Both the position numbers and the translations under genes were made by a program. Below, one piece after another: positions 58,816 through 64,000 of a stretch of 64,000 nt of DNA (position 1 is the first letter of the stretch; each line of letters starts with the position of its first letter). The notes beneath the pieces are model-generated. The model made no database searches. It was not told the DNA's origin and saw only the letters and a list, made by a program, of their open reading frames with translations. Source of the stretch: Hydrogenophaga sp. 2FB (lineage in GTDB: Bacteria > Pseudomonadota > Gammaproteobacteria > Burkholderiales > Burkholderiaceae_C). The stretch covers positions 1 to 64,000 of the forward strand of contig NZ_SCML01000030.1 in the NCBI RefSeq assembly GCF_005503365.1. Direction: 5' to 3'.

Positions 58816-59626
58816 ATGTGCGCGCGGCAAGCGAGCGCAGCATGTCCGCCGACGCCTCATCGGCCGGAAAGAACGTCTCCAGCGCCAGCTCCTGCAGCGT
58901 GATGTCCACCGGCGAGCCGAACACGGTGGTGGTGCTCACCAGGTTCAGCACGCCGTGGCCGGTGTTGAACTGGAAGGGCATCAGCACGCCGTGGTGTTCA
59001 CCCGGCAGCGCGCCCGCATCGTTGCCGAACGATTCGGGGTAGCCCTTGAGCTCGGCCAGCAGTGCGGCCAGGGTCTGGTCGCCCGTGGCGTGGATCTGCT
59101 GGCGCAGGCGCTCGAAGAGGTGTTCGCGCCACTGCCGCAGGTTGGCGATGCTTGGCGCCAGGCCATCGGGGTGCAGGCTCAGGCGCAGCACGTTGATGGG
59201 ACCTTGCAGCAGCGCGGGTGAGGCGCTGGCCATGAGCATCGGCACCATGCGGTTGTGCATCACCAGATTCCAGTGCCGGTCCATCGCCAGGGCGGGCCAG
59301 GGTTCGTGGCAGTCCAGGATGCGCTTTACCGCGGCGCGGGCCGACGCCATGTCGGGCGCATCCAGCGAGCGCTCGCGGTACATGGGCGCGTAGCCGGCCG
59401 CCTCCAGCAGGGCGTTGCGCTCGCGCAGCGGCACTTCGAGCCGGTCGACCAGGCGCAGCACCATGTCGCGGCTGGGGCTGGCGCGGCCGGTTTCCACATA
59501 GCTCAGGTGGCGCGTGGACACATCGGCCACGTGCGCCAGATCGAGCTGGCTCAGGCGGCGGCGCTGGCGCCAGTGGCGCAGGCGCTCGCCAAAGGGCGAC
59601 GGGGTGGAGGAGGTCAGGGCGTTCAT
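58814..59626 (-). CDS. XRE family transcriptional regulator with MmyB-like C-terminal domain
   Basis: A 270-residue regulator. The N-terminal helix-turn-helix (residues 14-75) shows RLRHWRQRRRLSQLDLAHVA, VSTRHLSYVETGRASPSRDM and LEVPLRERNALLEAAGYAP, the latter diagnostic of this subfamily. The C-terminal MmyB/MLTR ligand-binding domain has WPALAMDRHWNLVMHNR and VDITLQELALETFFPADE. ATG at 59626 fits the family start; upstream open sequence is in the intergenic region. It is divergent from a small membrane protein gene, its most likely target. Confidence 0.9.
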   Translation of the reverse strand: MNALTSSTPSPFGERLRHWRQRRRLSQLDLAHVADVSTRHLSYVETGRASPSRDMVLRLVDRLEVPLRERNALLEAAGYAPMYRERSLDAPDMASARAAVKRILDCHEPWPALAMDRHWNLVMHNRMVPMLMASASPALLQGPINVLRLSLHPDGLAPSIANLRQWREHLFERLRQQIHATGDQTLAALLAELKGYPESFGNDAGALPGEHHGVLMPFQFNTGHGVLNLVSTTTVFGSPVDITLQELALETFFPADEASADMLRSLAART

Positions 59627-59761
59627 GGCGGCATGGTAGGGCACGGTCCTGGGCCCGGCCATGACCTCCCACGTCATGGACGCGCTGCGCCCCGGCCCCG
59701 ACGATGGCACCCGGATCCCCTGGATTCCGTTCCTTCCCACCTCGCCATCAAGGAGTGCGCC

Positions 59762-60175
59762 ATGTCCCTCATCCAAACCCTCACGTCTTCCACCGGCCTG
59801 CGCCTCGTGCTTTGGGCCGACGCCTTGTCCGGTTCCGCCACGGCCGTGTTGCACCTGGCGCTGGCCGGTTCGCTCTCGGCCCTGCTGGGCCTGCCCACGG
59901 GCTTGCTGAGCGCCTCGGGCATCCTCTTGCTGCTCTATGTGGCCCTGGCCGGCCTGTTGGCTCTGCAAAGCACACCGCCGCGCGCGCTGCTCGGGGCACT
60001 GATCGTCGGCAACTTCGCCTGGGTCGCCGCGTGTCTGGTCTTGCTGTTCGGCGGCGCAGTGTCGCCCACGCCCTTGGGCCAGGCCTATCTGGTGGTGCAG
60101 GCGGTGGCGGTGTTCGTGCTGGCCGAACTGCAGTGGATGGCGCTGCGCCGCCTGCGGCCGGCCGCCGTGGCCTGA
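59762..60175 (+). CDS. hypothetical four-helix membrane protein divergent from XRE regulator
   Basis: A 137-residue protein with four predicted membrane helices: about 13-36, 41-63, 73-96 and 104-122 (LLLLYVALAGLLAL, LIVGNFAWVAACLVLLFGG, AYLVVQAVAVFVLAELQW). Short basic tails suggest an inner-membrane protein. I do not assign a named family. ATG at 59762 is preceded by AGGAG at 59751-59755. It is 135 bp from the divergent XRE-MmyB gene, which usually controls a neighbouring enzyme or transporter; here this is the only candidate. Confidence 0.8.
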   Translation: MSLIQTLTSSTGLRLVLWADALSGSATAVLHLALAGSLSALLGLPTGLLSASGILLLLYVALAGLLALQSTPPRALLGALIVGNFAWVAACLVLLFGGAVSPTPLGQAYLVVQAVAVFVLAELQWMALRRLRPAAVA

Positions 60176-60307
60176 CCCGCTTCGCCGTGTGCGCTAACGA
60201 ACAGATGCGCGCGCGGCGAACCCCTACGCTGGGCAGGCGCCAGGGACGGACGGTCCGCCACTGGGGCGATCGGCCTCTCAAAGGGCCTCACACAGAAGGA
60301 GAACAAC

Positions 60308-60466
60308 ATGACCCTCGGTACCATCCTCTTGATCATTCTGGTGCTGCTCCTGCTCGGCGTCTTTCCCACTTGGCCGCACAGCCGGGGCTGGGGCTACGGG
60401 CCCAGTGGTTTGCTGGGTGTTGTGCTGGTGATCGTGATCGTGCTGCTGCTCACGGGCAGGTTGTGA
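60308..60466 (+). CDS. DUF3309 small membrane protein
   Basis: A 52-residue protein read directly: MTLGTILLIILVLLLLGVFP, then TWPHSRGWGYGPSGLLGVVL and VIVIVLLLTGRL. Two hydrophobic segments flank the central W-P-H-S-R-G-W-G-Y-G-P-S-G, the hallmark of DUF3309, a family common in bacteria and often stress-induced. AAGGAG at 60296-60301 gives an excellent ribosome site. Function unknown. It lies alone between the four-helix protein and acnA. Confidence 0.88.
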   Translation: MTLGTILLIILVLLLLGVFPTWPHSRGWGYGPSGLLGVVLVIVIVLLLTGRL

Positions 60467-60561
60467 CCCTGGCGCGGGGTTCTTTTCAAGGCTGCCAGCA
60501 CGGAATAGCGCGCTCCTGACAGAATGGGCCGGTGTTCCACCGATCCCGCCAGGAGCCCCAC

Positions 60562-63438
<2,877 letters not shown>

Positions 63439-63490
63439 GCAGGATGCCGCAACGCGGCATGATGTGTTTCATCCGCCACCGGGAGTCGCC

Positions 63491-64000
63491 ATGCGAAAGC
63501 CTGCCTTGTACAGCCCGTCCACCCGCCCGGTGGCGTCCAGGGCGGGCGCGCAGCAGAGCGCCGTGCAAGCCCCCGCGGCACCCGCCGCCGTGGCGCCCCC
63601 GAAGCGCTGGCGCGCGGCGCTGGGCCGCCTCGGGGGCAGCCCGCGCGTGATGTGGTCGGCCCTGGTGCTGCTGGCGGCGCTGCTCGCGGCCAGTGTCTGG
63701 CAAGGCCAGGCCAACGGGCCCAAGCCGCTCACGCAGAAGGACATCGACGCCGCGGTGCTGCGCACCCTCACCACCCAGAACCTGCCGTCGCCGGCCGCGC
63801 GCGCGGCCGAGAAGATCCGCCCCGCCGTGGTGCGCGTCGTGTCCTACGCCAAGGACAAGAAGGGCGTGGACCAGGAGCAGGGCGAGGGCACGGGTGTGGT
63901 GATCGTCGACAAGGGCATCATCCTGACCAACCTGCACGTGGTGCAAGGCGCGCAGAGCATCAAGGTGGTGTTTGCCGACGGTCTGGAGTCGGTCGCCACC
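63491..64000 (+). CDS. trypsin-like (HtrA-type) serine protease, 3' end beyond window
   Basis: The first 170 residues of a membrane-anchored S1C-type protease. An Ala/Pro-rich cytoplasmic start is followed by one membrane helix at about residues 54-70 (MWSALVLLAALLAASVW), a periplasmic linker with EKIRPAVVRVVSYA, and the protease start GEGTGVVIVDKGIILTNLHVV with the catalytic H149. The Asp and Ser lie past the window edge. It is the bitopic kind resembling DegS, not the soluble DegP kind encoded at 23860. Starts 52 bp after acnA. Confidence 0.85.
   Translation, partial: MRKPALYSPSTRPVASRAGAQQSAVQAPAAPAAVAPPKRWRAALGRLGGSPRVMWSALVLLAALLAASVWQGQANGPKPLTQKDIDAAVLRTLTTQNLPSPAARAAEKIRPAVVRVVSYAKDKKGVDQEQGEGTGVVIVDKGIILTNLHVVQGAQSIKVVFADGLESVAT

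Noticed and set aside
60176..60307. Search for a further gene between the four-helix protein and DUF3309
   Set aside because: No start with a ribosome site and no conserved sequence; the 132 bp look like a promoter region.

Overview
The window is a GC-rich chromosomal segment from a betaproteobacterium, most likely a Comamonadaceae member close to Hydrogenophaga. The evidence is gene order: yceF-yceD-rpmF-plsX-fabHDG-acpP-fabF, rpoE-rseA-rseB-mucD-lepA-lepB-rnc-era-recO-pdxJ-acpS-nagZ, leuC-leuD-leuB-asd-fimV-truA-trpFBA-accD, and gltA-sdhE-sdhBADC-gntR/mdh-CoA lyase-acnB-acnA are all arranged as in Burkholderiales. The genus is an inference. No rRNA, tRNA or CRISPR array was seen, and almost everything is conserved core metabolism.

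Layout. 1-6.5 kb: xdhC, a membrane cytochrome c urate oxidase (purine breakdown), glutathione-dependent formaldehyde oxidation (frmA-fghA), a HAD phosphatase, a Rieske protein and an S49 signal-peptide peptidase. 6.5-10 kb: nucleotide-sugar genes (galE, manC, galU). 10-21 kb: an RsmI-like methylase and yceF on the minus strand, then the fatty-acid operon on the plus strand. A complete group II intron (about 2.8 kb, with its own reverse transcriptase/maturase/HNH protein) sits exactly behind the yceD start codon. 21-34 kb: envelope-stress sigma factor and its regulators, MucD protease, LepA, signal peptidase, RNase III, Era, RecO, PdxJ, AcpS, NagZ. 34-47.7 kb (minus strand): Lon-domain protein, accD, trpABF, truA, fimV, asd, leuBDC and a LysR regulator. 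47.8-63.4 kb: TCA-cycle genes (gltA, sdh, mdh, acnB, acnA) around a GntR regulator and a small XRE-regulator/membrane-protein group. The right edge cuts an HtrA-like protease.

How the parts fit. Acetyl-CoA carboxylase subunit, plsX, fab genes, acpP and acpS together supply fatty-acid and phospholipid synthesis. Citrate synthase, two aconitases, succinate dehydrogenase with its FAD assembly factor, and malate dehydrogenase supply the TCA cycle. The GntR gene and mdh are divergent, and a palindrome/repeat cluster between them fits well as that regulator's operator.

Points most worth a second look: the intron at the yceD start codon, which carries its own in-frame ATG inside domain VI; the GntR/mdh operator geometry; the 500-bp non-coding stretch before lepA with DnaA-box-like sites and a perfect terminator that no gene explains; and perfect hairpins ahead of fimV and inside the sdh operon.
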